A DNA stretch of 64,000 nt from Hordeum vulgare subsp. vulgare (taxonomy: Eukaryota > Streptophyta > Magnoliopsida > Poales > Poaceae): assembly GCF_904849725.1 (NCBI RefSeq), contig NC_058523.1:203139689-203203688 (forward strand). Direction: 5' to 3'. This document shows positions 43,679-55,674 of the stretch, piece after piece. Made by a program: the position numbers and the translations under genes. Below the pieces are notes generated by a model. That model saw nothing but the letters and a program-made list of their open reading frames with translations. It made no database searches and had not been told where the DNA came from. How positions within the stretch are numbered: the first letter of the stretch is position 1; the number at the start of each line of letters is the position of its first letter.

Positions 43679-45471
43679 CGTTGGGGAACATTGCATGGGA
43701 AACAAAAAGTTTCCTACGCACACGAAGACATATCATGGTGATGTCCATCTACGAGAGGAGATTAGATCCACATACCCTTGTAGATTGCTAAGCTGGAAGC
43801 GTTAAGAAACACGGTTGATGTAGTGGTAGAACTTCGTGATTCAAATCACCGTCGTCCCACGATCCGTTCCGATCTAGCGCCGAGCGGATGACACCTCCGC
43901 ATTCAGCACACGTACTTCTCGATGACGATCTTGGCCTTCTTGATCCATCAAGAGAGATGGAGAAGTAGATGAGTTCTCCGGTAGTGTGACGGCGCTCCAG
44001 TGGTGGTGATGATCTACTCCTGTAGGGCTCCGCCGGAGCTCTGCAGAAATCCGATCTAGAGGAAGAACTACGTAGTATAGGTTTGAGTTGCACGTGGCAA
44101 AGTTGTGTCTCAAAAAGCCCTAAACCACCAATATATATAGGATGAGGGGAGGGGCTAGCCTTGGGGCTCAAGGGAGCCCCAAGGGCGCCGGTCGAGTGGG
44201 AGGAGGTGGACTCCCACCCCAATTCTGTTTGGGGGAAGGAGTGCCCTCCTTCCTTCCCACCTCCCTCTTTCCTTGTTTTTCTCCTTTCTTCTGGTTTTTT
44301 CCACTTGTGGAGCCATTTCCCTATTGGGCTGGCCTCACCATCCCACTAAGGCTGGTGTGCCACCCTAGGGTCACTGGGCTCACTCCCGGGTGGGTGGGCC
44401 CCTCCCGATGAATACCCGGAACCCATTCGTCACTCCTCGTACACTCCCGGTAATGCCCGAAACTTTCCGGTGACCAAATGAAACCATCCTATATATCAAT
44501 ATTCGTATCCGGACCATTCTGGAAACCCTCGTGACGTTCGTGATCTTATCCAGAACTCCAAACAACCTTCGGTAGCCACACATATAACTCAACTATACTA
44601 AAACATCATCGAACCTTAAGTGTGCAGACCCTGCGGGTTCGAGAACTTTGTAGACATGACCCGAGACACTCCTCGGTCAATATCCAATAGCGGGACCTGG
44701 ATGTCCATATTGGATTCTTTATATTCTTCGAAGATCTTATCGGTTGAACCTCTGTGCCAACGATTCATATAATCCCGTATAACATTCCCTTTGTCCTTTG
44801 GTACTTGCGCGAGATTTGACAGTCGGTATCCCTATACCTATTTAAATCTCGTTAACGGCAAGTCTCTTTACTCGTTCTGTAATACAAGATCCCGTGACTC
44901 ACACTTGAGTCACATTTCTTGCAAGGCTTGTGTGTGATGTTGTATTACCGAGTGGGCCCCGAGATACCTGTCCGTCACACGGAGTGACAAATCCCAGTCT
45001 TGATCCATGCTAACTCAACGGACACCTCCGGAGATACCTGTAGAGCACCTTTACAGTCACCCAGTTACATTGTGAAGTTTGATACACACAAGGTATTCCT
45101 CCGGTGTCAGTGAGTTACATGATCTCATGATCATAGGAATGAATACTTGACAAGCAGAAAACAACAGCAATGAAATGACACGATCACATGATACGTTCAT
45201 AGTTTGGGTATAGTCCATCACATGATTCGCCTAATGATGTGATCTAGTTATCAAGTGACAACACTTGCATATGGTTAGAAATCCTTAACCGTCCTTGATC
45301 AACTGGCTAGCCAATTAGAGGCTTGCTAGGTACATTGTTTTGTCTATGTATCCACACATGTATCTATGTTTTCATTCAATACAATGATAGCATGGATAAT
45401 AAACGATAATCTTGAAATAGGAAATATAATAATAACTATTTTATCATTGCCTCTAGGGCATATTTCCAACA
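43679..45471 (-). mobile_element. 5' LTR of the Copia element
   Basis: On the plus strand it reads CGTTGGGGAACATTGC to TATTTCCAACA. The expected first base T is C here. A TATA element is at 44128-44139 on the minus strand. The LTR is followed by GGAAC, the right copy of the target duplication. Confidence 0.92.
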
Positions 45472-45664
45472 GGAACAAGGTAATAATAATGCACGACATA
45501 GTAAAGTAGGTGAGTTTTGTGGAAAGCTATTTTTTGAGTACAATGACATGGTCCATCTTGTAAAAGCATGCATGAACTTGTCGTTAATATACATATGAAC
45601 AAGTTATGATTATCAACATAAGCCGGGGCTGAACGTCCCACGTTCAAATCCCATACCAAGTCAT
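45472..45664 (-). mobile_element. Continuation of the 5' LTR of the minus-strand Gypsy element
   Basis: The 193 bases between the two Copia elements start with the duplicated GGAAC and end with GTCAT. They continue the LTR broken at 36579. No gene is present. The rest of that LTR would lie beyond the second Copia, outside the window. Confidence 0.6.
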
Positions 45665-47081
45665 TGTTGGAAATATGCCCTAGAGGCAATAATAAATTGG
45701 TTATTATTATATTTCCTTGGTCATGATAATTGTTTATTATCCATGCTATAAATATATTGATTGGAAACTCAAATACATGTGTGGATACATAGACAAATCA
45801 CTGTCCCTAGTAAACCTCTAGTTGACTAGCTCGTTGATCAAAGATGGTTAAGGTTTCCTAGCCATAGACAAGTGTTCTCACTTGATAACGGGATCACATC
45901 ATTAGGAGAATGACGTGATGGACAAGACCCAAACTATAAACGTAGCATATGATCATGTTAGTTTATTGCTACTGTTTTCTGCATGTCAATATATCTGTTC
46001 CTATGACCATGAGATCATGCAACTCCCGGACACCGTATGAATACCTTGTGTGTATAAAGGTCGCAACGTAACTGGGTGACTATAAAGGTGCTCCACAGGT
46101 ATCTCCAAAGGTGTCTCTTGGGTTGGCATGGATCAAGATTGGGACTTGTCACTCCGTGTGATGGAGAGGTATCTCGGGGCCCACTCGAAAACACAACATC
46201 ACAACAAGCCTTGCAAGCAATCTTACTAAGGAGTTAGTTACGGGATCTTGTATTACGGAACGAGTAAAGACACTTGTCGGTAACGAGATTGAACTAGGTA
46301 TGGAGATAACGACGATCGAACCTCGGGAAAGTAACATACGGAAGGACAAAGGGAACAACATATGGGATTAACTGAATCCTTGACATAAAGGTTCGACCAA
46401 TAGAGATCTTCGTAGAATATGTAGGAGCGAATATGGACATCCTGGTCCCGCTATTGGTTATTGACCAGGGAGTGTCTCAGGTCATGTCTTCATAGTTCTC
46501 GAACCCGCGGGGTCTACACACTTAAGGTTCGGTGATGTTTCGGTATAGTTGAGTTATAGGTGTTCGTAACCGAAAGTTGTTCGGAGTCCCGGATGAGATC
46601 ACGGACGTCACGAGGAGCTACGGAATGGTCTGAAGGTAAAGATTGATTTATAGGAAGTCCTGTTTTGGTCACCGAAAAAGTTTCCGGCTCATCGGTAGTG
46701 TACCGGAAGTGCCGGGAGGGTACCGGGGACCATCGGGAGGGGTGTCACACCCCGAGGGGCCTTATGGTCTGTGGGAGGATACAAACCAGCCCCTAGTGGG
46801 GTGACATAAGTTCCCACTAAGTCCCATGAGGTTTGAGAGGCAAAAAAATAAAGGTGGAAAAGGTGGAAAGGGTTTCCAAGTGGAAAGGAGGAATTCTACT
46901 CCTAGTAGGATTGGAGTAGGACTCCTCCACCTCCAATTTTGGCCAAACCTTGAGGGTTTGAGGCTGCATCCTCCCCTCCCTCTCTCCTATATATAATAGA
47001 GGTATTGAGGGTTTTTGAGACACAGAAAAACTGCCACGTGATGCCCTCTCTCTCTCTAGATCTATTTCTCCTCTAGTCTAC
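45665..47081 (+). mobile_element. 5' LTR of a second BARE-1/Angela-type Copia, first part
   Basis: The LTR starts TGTTGGAAATATGCCCTAGA, the same start as the first Copia on the other strand. After 1417 bases it is broken by the LARD at 47082. It resumes at 60034 and ends at 60360, total about 1744 bases. The 5 bases before it are GTCAT (45660-45664); the matching copy is outside the window. A TATA element is at 46988-46998 (TATATATAATA). Confidence 0.92.
46988..46998 (+). promoter_or_regulatory. TATA box in the second Copia LTR
   Basis: The text CCTATATATAATAGAGG stands in the same LTR position as the TATA elements of the first Copia. Confidence 0.6.
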
Positions 47082-47380
47082 TGTCACGCCCAAGATGCGA
47101 CCCTATCCTCAATTTGACGCGAGGGCCTCGTCAGGGATAGAAGCGCATCTCGTCGTGTCGCAAGAATGGATATCGTTACAAGTACATGTACTGAAAAGAT
47201 GAGATATATAAAGAGTTGGCTTACACTCGCCACAAGCTACATCAGAGTCACATCAGTACATTACATAATCATCAAGAGTAAGAGCAGGGTTCGACCATGG
47301 ACGAAAACAAACGAGAAAAATAAGAACGACGTCCATCCTTGCTATCCCAGGCTATCGGCCTGGATCCCATCCTAGATCGA

Positions 47381-47399
47381 TGAAGAAGAAGAAGAAGAA
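47381..47399. repeat. GAA simple repeat in LARD LTR
   Basis: GAAGAAGAAGAAGAAG at 47382-47397, with one more unit in the other LTR (55653-55671). Confidence 0.9.
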
Positions 47400-50300
47400 G
47401 CAACTCCAAATGGACAGTCAATGCGCTCGCGTCAAGTAACCTTTACCTGTACCTGCAACTGGTGTTGTAGTAATCTGTGAGCCACAGGGGACTCAGCAAT
47501 CTTATTTCCAAAGGTATCAAGACTAGCAAAGCTTAATGGGTGAGGCATGGTTAAGTGGTGAGGTTACAGCTGCGGCTAAGCATATATTTGGTGGCTAACT
47601 TATGAGTACCAGAAATAAGAGGGCGAAGATCTACGCATAGCGGACATGAACTACAGATGATCAAATGAATAATCGTAACACCTACCTACGTCAGACATAA
47701 CCCCACCGTGTCCTCGATCGGAGAAGGAACTCACGAAAGAGACAATCACGGTTACGCACACTGTTGGTAAGTTTTAATTAAATCAACTTCAAGTAATCTA
47801 GAACCACGTTAAACAAAGCTTCCACGTTGCCACATAACCGCGGGCACGGCTTTCCGAAAGATTTAACCCTGCAGGGGTGCTCCAACTAGTCCATCACAAA
47901 TTACCACAAGCCGCATAGAAATCCTCAATCACGAAGCTCGCGATCTCGACGGATTCCCAGGTGGAAAACCTCAACTCTGAGATTACCCAAAGCATCACCG
48001 GAATCCCGATGCACAAGATATTTCGTCAAAGGTAAAACTAATCCATTAAGGCCGCCCGATGTGTCGACGATCCCGATAGGAGTCGCATACCTCATTCTCA
48101 GGACACGACGGATGAGCTATGGTTACCACGCCAAACGTCGAGTTGCCCCGGGTAGCGTTAATAAGCTGCTCTGTTTTGGACCAACACTCATGAGGAGCGC
48201 TGGCCCGGGGGTTGATTAAAATAGTCCGCGGGTGCCGGCGGGTCCCTATGCATTATTATAAGGTTATTAGGCAAATGTAGTACCAAAGTTGGGCCTTGCC
48301 AGACCAGCTTTAATCTAAAACGAATTATCAAGGGGGTCCCCATAACAACCCCGATCGTGTTAGGAGCGCTCATTTATGGAACATAACACCGGTAGCCGGT
48401 AACTAAATGGGGCAAAGGTGGAACAAAACACCAGGCTAGAAAGGCCGAGCATTCCACCTTTTACCAAGTATATAGGTGCATTAAATTAAATAACATTTAA
48501 TATGGTGACATAACAAGGAACCCATGTTTCACATGGAAGTAACTGCACCTGCAACTAGCAACGCTATCAACAGGGTTAAGCAAGCAGTAACATAGCCAAT
48601 CAGTGGTTTGCTAGGTCGAACAGGTTGAAGGTTTCATGGCATTGTTGAGAGGTTGATATTTAACATGTGGTAGGCAACGAGGCATAATGACAGAAACAGT
48701 AAACTAGCATGGCAATGATAGTAATGGTATCTGGGGAAATGATCATCTTGCCTGAGATCCCGCTTGGAAGAAGAATGCCTCCGTGAAGCAGACGAACCGA
48801 CGTAGTCGAACGGGTCCTCACAATCCAACACGCTGCGGAACTCTATCGAGACGGAGCAAACCAGAAACAAGCATCAACACACGATATACACCACACGATG
48901 CAAGACACACATGATGCATGAACGACTCAATGATGCGAGGCATGTCAATCACAACAACCAAACACTACACATTAAGTGAAGTTCTATATGCACGAGTTGC
49001 ATATTGACGGAACTCCATGTTAATTATTTAGTTCACTCCCGGTTATCTACACGGCAATATTAATGTTGTCAAACATGCGAGAGGTGAAGCGGAATTAAAC
49101 TACCTATCTATGCATTTTAAATGAGGTCGGAAATGACATATAGCACCTCCGAAACGACCTCACATGTTAATTTACAATTCTGTCCAGATCTGAATTAACA
49201 CCTTTAATTAGATGTTAAACAGCAAAACAAATAGTTTCACGTGATTCTACGCGTCAAGGCAAGCAATCTACACAAAGAGAACATCTCCAACGGAGCTACG
49301 GTTCAAAAGATACAAGCACCGCAAGATATGATGGCATGAATGCAAAATGTGTGCAACGGCGGCTACGAGCACTTCAACACATGCAACCAGCAAGAGAAAA
49401 TGAAACTACACAATATTCTAAGAAAGTTTCATGTAGGACACGATCAAAACGGAACTACGGTTCAAAAACTACGGGCAAAACAAGAAATCACTACAATCTG
49501 CCAAAATCAGACGCATAGCATCTTCTACGCCCCACAACTACGGCTACACAACTCCGATATGCCCAAGCAAAGCATGGCACGGAATAGGGCAAGAAGCACT
49601 ACTACGAACAACTAACAACAACTAGCATGGCAGCAAGGAGCACTAGGAAAAGAAGACACAAAACGGCATCTCGCGCACTATTTCAGACTTAGTGAAAATA
49701 ACACCTCCTGAAAGTGCAGTTTTTAGCCTGAAGCTATATTGACAGCAGAAAAACCTATAGCTACGGGACTCCAAATGGCATGAAAATTCACAACATGCTA
49801 GAGAAACACAAGGGGAACAACTAACTCCATTGGATCAACCTCAAAAGAGCTACCGATCTAAAGATGCAATCAAGACAAGACAGCAACAAAATATAACAGC
49901 TTCCAGACTTAGAAATATTTCAGCTCCTCCAAAACAGCACTATTTGTAGCAACTTGAGGACAATCAAAACACACCCAAACATGCATTTCTATTGCAACTA
50001 AAAATACCAGGGGCTAAACAAAACATCCAAGGTCAACTCTCTAGTTGACAATTCCGTCAAACAACGCACGGAATAAATCCTACGAATTAAACAAAAGGGC
50101 TTCACGGCAAAATATCGCGCGAACTAACTTACTCAAAAGCTAAAACTAATTGCACAGAAAAATCCATGGGATTTTTTTACCCTGGAAACATATAAAATAT
50201 GTGGGGTTTGCAACACAAAATAAAGCCACACATTAATGCGGGAAAATAACCTATACACGGGAAAATAAACTACCGGCAATTCCTACACGTAAAATTACGA

Positions 50301-51396
50301 GTGACCGCTCTAAAGTACACGGAAAAATAGTTCCTAAAATGTGAACATTTCTAATACAGCATACAAGCAATCCGGATACAGACGAGAAATAACTACGGAA
50401 CGGTTCCTAGTGATACAGCATGCAAAACGAAGCATTAGGCACTCTATATGTCGTCAAACAAATACGCAAGTTGGATAATCGTGTTCTACTCGCGAAGCTA
50501 CCCCAAAACGATATAAACATCACCTCGATCCGACTTACAGATAAAAAGCTACGGGGATTTAAATATTTAGATAACTCCTGAAATACAACTAAATCGGGAA
50601 AACATAAATTAAAATACTACCGGGCCTAACAGCTAATGGGCTCAACAGGCATGCGCAAATTAACTTAGTCGCGCCGGGGCAGGCCATAGGGATGCTACCA
50701 GAGGGACACACGGGCCGGTTGGTGGAGAGGGGTTGAGGCAGGCCTGTTGGAGGAGGCGGCCCACGAGCGGAGGGGCAGGCCCGCGCGCTGGCGAGGCCCA
50801 GCTGGAGGCGGCCCAAGAGCGGTCATGGGGAGGAAGCTCCTCGTCCTCCCGCGACCAGGAGGAAACGGCGGCGTTGGGGCGGCAGGCGCTGAGGAGGCAC
50901 CGGCGAGGGCTGCCAGGCCGCGGCAGCCGGCGAGGGGATCCGCCTCGCGCTGCATGGATCTGCGCGAGGGACTGCGGCGGCCACCGAAGGGGATCCCGGC
51001 GAGGCTAGATCCGGCGAGCTTCGGGCACGCGGCAACCGGCGAGGAACGGAACTGCGAGGACGACCTTGGCGGCGAGCGGGATAACCGGCGGCGGCGGAAG
51101 GCGGCCGGAGGAGGCAGATCCGGGGGCGGCGCTCCGGTTGGAGACCCTTCTCGGGCCGGAAGCTGCGGCTCGAGGGCTGGCCGGCGCGCTAGGCAGGAGG
51201 CGCTGGGCACGGGAGCACGGGAGGTAGCGGCGGTGGCGGCGGACTCGGGCCGAGATGGGCTCGGGCGGGCCGCGCGCGGGCTCGGGCGGGCCCGGTGGCT
51301 GGAGGAGGAGAAAGGCTATGGGGGTAGCTAGGGTTTTCGGGACGGCGCGGATCCCGAGGTGGAGAGGGGTTGGCTCCCTAAAATTAAGGAGGAGGC

Positions 51397-51405
51397 CTAT
51401 TTATA
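51397..51405 (-). promoter_or_regulatory. TATA box of the LARD 3' LTR
   Basis: The minus strand reads TATAAATAG, a full match to the plant TATA consensus, about 530 bases from the LTR start. A GC-rich leader follows in the sense direction. The counterpart in the other LTR is at 59652-59660. Confidence 0.65.
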
Positions 51406-51932
51406 ACAAATGGGGTGGCTAGGTTTAGCGAAATTTCGATCCGGATCCAACCACGGGGTCGGATTCGGACGATTCCGAACGCGGGGCGTGCTACGTGGCC
51501 GTGTTGTGTAGACATCCGGAGACGAGAGGGAGAGCGGGCGGCGCGGCACGAATTTTAAAACACCGACAAACGTCCGACGGTAGACCGAATACGGTCTCCG
51601 ATCGCGACGAAATTCGACAGGCGGCCTAGCTATAACTACTCACGACCGCACGTCAAATGTCAACCCGATCAGAGAAAGTTTTAAACGCACTTTGAAAACA
51701 GGGTTTCGACAGTGCCGCGGGCACGTGCGCGTGCGGTCGGACTCAGAACAGACAACGACGAGAACCGGCAACTACTAGCGGATGCAAGTTTTGAAAACTG
51801 GCGGCAACGGAGATGCCGATGCAATGCAGAAGATGCGCATGATGCAATGATGATGCGGCAAATAAAATAAATCACACGACGAAAACGGAATAAAGGAAGA
51901 ATCTTCTAGGGCGTCGGCATCGGGCTGTCACA

Positions 51933-51945
51933 ACTCTCCTACACT
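51933..51945 (-). promoter_or_regulatory. Purine-rich tract before the LARD 3' LTR
   Basis: The minus strand reads AGTGTAGGAGAGT just before TGTGACAGCCC. This is a weak but correctly placed polypurine tract. It supports 51932 as the true LTR border. Confidence 0.6.
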
Positions 51946-54900
51946 ACAAGAGGATCTCGCCCCGAGATCCAAGAATGAAAGGGGGAAGAGGATGAGAAAG
52001 AACAAGAGGTAAAAACTTAGTCGCTTCTTTGACAAACGAGTGAAACCAACAATCCTTGAAGGTTGCAAAGAGATGAGGAATGATAAGAGAAGAAGCAGGA
52101 GAAGAAGCAAGAATTCACGGAAAATTTCGGCAGCACTTCGGTAGGAAAATGGGACAAAAAATTCGATAAGATGAAAGAAATAGACAATAATCACAACAAA
52201 CAAGTAAATAGAGCAAAGGAACACCAAGATCTTGATAGAACAACAAGATTGACCCAAAAGAGCAAATTCACAATGCCTCCGGAAGAAGAGAAAGAAACCA
52301 ACTTAAGCAGAAGAAGAGAATGAAGAAAAGAATGACAACTATCATCACAATAGAATTTAAGAACCTCCGGACAAATAATTGACATAGTAGTTGGAAAACC
52401 AACAACGAAGAACAAGATAGTAGTGGACTTGTGAAAATCATCTCAGCATATATGAGGTAACAACCACCCACTAAAAGATACAAGGATAGTTGAAAGCAAA
52501 GATATCAAAACTTCTTACACCAAGAGGGTGCATTGGGAACTAGGATTAATGGCAACACCATGATAGCGACAATCCTTAGGAAAGGCTTTAGGTGAAACTA
52601 AACCAAGATAACTCAATGAAGAAATTGTGGGTTGAAATATATCATGATCAAAGAATTGGTGGATTTAATTATCTCATTCTTGAAAGGAAATCTCTTCGAG
52701 GCTCCTACACTAACAAGAAGGCTATAATACCACCTCAAAGGATAAAGGAAGAACAATTGCACATAGGAATGCAAGAGAAAGGATACTTAAGGTACTCCAA
52801 CAAGAATCTTGAAGAACACTTGAGAATGAATCACATCCTTGAAGAACCAGCATGACGAGTCTCCGTATCAAAAGGATGATGCAAGATATGAAGGTAGAAA
52901 AGAATAAGATTATGACCTTGCAATGATTTAGATGAAGCTTCACAAAGAGATACTGATAGACTTGGAACTCCGAAAAAAGAAAATAAGCACCTGAGTAAAA
53001 GGAATTGATATCATGAGCCACTCCGGAAGGAGAATTGAAACCATCTGATGAAGTAAGAATAAGAATTATGTTACGCTTATCCTTCATCAAGTTTAATTGA
53101 TGACAAGCAACGGATTTAGCATACAACTTATTCCTCTTGAAAGAATCTTGAAGAGAAAAAGAGATAAGCACCACATGACGCATAATTGAAGGAAGCACCG
53201 GTAAGAATTCAGAATTGAGTGGGAACCCATGAATTAATGGAGATACATGAGAATGAAGAGATCATGAGCCACCTGAGAGAAAACTATACAAGGCACCATA
53301 ATAATTGAGAGACGAACAAAGAGACAACAATTGAGAAGAATTGAGGATGAAAGATGAAAGCTCAGAACGAAGAATCTTCTGAAATGATGGCCTTCGGAGG
53401 AACGAGAATGGAAACAACTCAGAAAACCACCGGATAGCGAGAAATGGATTCTCATGATTGGAACAAATTCAAGACGATAACACTAAGCTGAAATGATGAG
53501 TCTCCAAGAGAATGGACCAAAATTTGAGAGAAACACCCCTTCGGATTGCAAGCTGAGAATGATGACAAGAACAACACCACCAATTACTGAGACGCTCCGG
53601 AATAAGAAGAATGCAAGGTTGAACCATTATGAGAATTAATTCAAATTGATCTTGAAGAAGGAATATGACTGATGAAAATCATACTTACGTCATAGTTGAA
53701 AAGAATTAAGGACCTCCGGAAAAAAATTAAAGAGTCAGGTAGGATCCTGGGAAAACCTGTGGGTTATGGGCCCACTGAAAGGAACCACCGTGGAAACAAC
53801 TGATTATAAGGAGAGATGTTGCACCGGTATAACGAGAACTAGATGAGGTTGGCAACTCGAAATAATGAAAGATCTAAAAACAAGAAACTATTGGGATATC
53901 TTCAACGCTCCGGAAAGAATAGAGATAAGTGACAACAGAATACTAGATAAGAATCTCCAACACAGGAAAGAATTACAGGGATGAATGGATAAGATTACAC
54001 CGACAACTAAATTAAATTCACCGGAAAAGATAACAAGACTGAATAAAGATGAACATGAAGCTCCTGAGAATCTTCAGAATGAATCACCGGCTACGAAAGG
54101 AAGAAGAGATAGCGGAAGCACAATGAAATGAATGCGCTTGGATGAAATCCAATCACCGAAGAAAAAGGGCGGGAGGGCGGGGAAAAACAAAGACTACTTG
54201 AGACAGAAGAGACGAACTCCGGATGAAAAATAAACGATCTTGCAAAAATTCGAGAGGATTGGATTCAGTTGCAGAGAAGCACACCGGTTGGAAAGAATTG
54301 ATACGATGACTCCGGTTGACAAGAATTGATAAGACAACTGATTGAACAAAAGACTTAGCGCTCACATAAAAATATGAGAACACAAATTAGGAAAGATCTG
54401 AAAACACCACTTGACATCGAAGCAACTTGAATTACCATATTTCAACAAACCAAAGATTGAGGCTTATGAAACAAGCCAGAACAAACTCATGAGAAAGATT
54501 TCCGTTCGATATTTTCGTGGACAGGATCGCACGGGCACGATTTACAGAAGCCATCTAGTGCAAGGCAGTGCACCTGACATACGAAGCGTCCCCGAGTCGT
54601 AGCAAGCTACAAGGACTCTTTAAGACACAACGTGTACCGCTGTAAGTCGACCGTGAACAAACGAATCCACTAGATGTCGAACCCCAACCTAACATCATTC
54701 ATTTGTTGGAAGATTGTCCTATAAGCAACTACTTGAATTCCCACCTATGAATTCCCGAAATATTTGGTCATGCAATCTGGTACATGGATACAAGGAGTAA
54801 TTATCACACAACTCCTATACTAACCCGTCACCTGTATCACATCCGTCAACACACAACCATAATCTCGGACCTTCATCTACAACACACCCTCGTGATCACA

Positions 54901-55337
54901 ACGATACAAAGTATGGCAGTACTCCGAACAATCTGCACCAGTACTAGGGACATCGGGGTTATCTCGCCACTACTAGTATTGAAGCAATTACGAACATCCT
55001 TCGTACTAAGATACTAAGAAATCTGAATGATAACGATGTGCTCAAGAATCCCGTGGAGCTCAACTCCCCGGAAGAAGATCAAGTCAGACAGGAGGCACCA
55101 AGACGGAACTCCGTCACATCGGCATCATATAGATCTCAAAATATCCGCGTGATCCTAAAAAATATTTGAGTGAGAAGAGGAGTAGAATAAATTATTACGT
55201 CAAGATTCCTCACCAGAGCATAGAAGAGGAGAAAAAAGAATCCTACTCTCCGATATATAACTAGACTCAAAGTAGTTTTTTCACTAGACTCGACTCGGCC
55301 AAGTTCGATCAATCAAGGGGGCTCCTAGGTCGGTCCT
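51946..55337 (-). other. Non-coding internal domain of the LARD
   Basis: Across 3.4 kb there is no frame that resembles gag or pol; the longest minus-strand frame (52722-53198) is a hydrophobic low-complexity product. The plus strand is strongly A/G-rich, so the sense RNA would be pyrimidine-rich. CTCCGG, CACCGG or TTCGG words recur about seventeen times between 52276 and 54315, spaced mostly 70-190 bases (for example 52365, 53021, 53595, 54087, 54311). A published feature of this group is a conserved, structured internal RNA; the repeated words may be traces of that. Confidence 0.75.
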
Positions 55338-55350
55338 GGCTCTGATACCA
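55338..55350 (-). promoter_or_regulatory. Primer-binding site of the LARD
   Basis: The minus strand reads TGGTATCAGAGCC, an exact match to the complement of the initiator-methionine tRNA 3' end, three bases after the LTR end. It fixes the element's orientation. Confidence 0.88.
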
Positions 55351-55651
55351 ACTTGTCATGCCCAAGATGCGACCCTATCCTCAATTTGACGTGAGGGCCT
55401 CGTCAGGGATAGAAGCGCATCTCGTCGTGTCGCAAGAATGGATATCGTTACAAGTACATGTACTGAAAAGATGAGATATATAAAGAGTTGGCTTACACTC
55501 GCCACAAGCTACATCAGAGTCACATCAGTACATTACATAATCATCAAGAGTAAGAGCAGGGTCCGACTACGGACGAAAACAAACGAGAAAAATAAGAACG
55601 ACGTCCATCCTTGCTATCCCAAGCTGCCGGCCTGGAACCCATCCTAGATCG

Positions 55652-55674
55652 ATGAAGAAGAAGAAGAAGAAGAA
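55652..55674. repeat. GAA simple repeat in LARD LTR
   Basis: Six to seven GAA units, one unit longer than in the other LTR. Confidence 0.9.

Larger units (their letters stand above)
36580..45471 (-). mobile_element. Complete BARE-1/Angela-type Copia retrotransposon, minus strand
   Basis: The 8892-base element has LTRs of 1812 and 1793 bases, a 5-base target duplication, a primer-binding site, a polypurine tract and gag, protease, integrase, RT and RNase H in Copia order on the minus strand. LTR ends (minus strand TGTTGGAAATATGCCCTAGA at the start, CCCCAACA-type at the end), LTR length and total length all fit BARE-1. The coding part is damaged in gag and integrase. The element lies within the 5' LTR of the minus-strand Gypsy element and is therefore younger than it. 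Confidence 0.93.
47082..51932 (-). mobile_element. 3' LTR of the LARD
   Basis: The plus strand starts TGTCACGCCCAAGATGCG and ends GGGCTGTCACA, so in sense orientation it starts TGTGACAGCCCGATGCC and ends GGGCGTGACA. The length is 4851 bases. It contains a GAA run (47381-47399), the module shared with 23277-24060, a long A-rich middle and a GC-rich part (50690-51320). Open frames in the GC-rich part, such as 50747-51331 and 50695-51210, overlap on both strands and I take them as chance frames. Confidence 0.88.

Noticed and set aside
50695..51331. Arginine- and alanine-rich open frames in the left LARD LTR
   Set aside because: Same GC-rich leader effect; the counterpart at 58972-59812 has different frame lengths because of small gaps, so no frame is conserved.
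52722..53198. 158-codon minus-strand frame in the LARD internal domain
   Set aside because: Hydrophobic, serine- and leucine-rich product of pyrimidine-rich DNA; no similarity to gag or envelope proteins that I can see.
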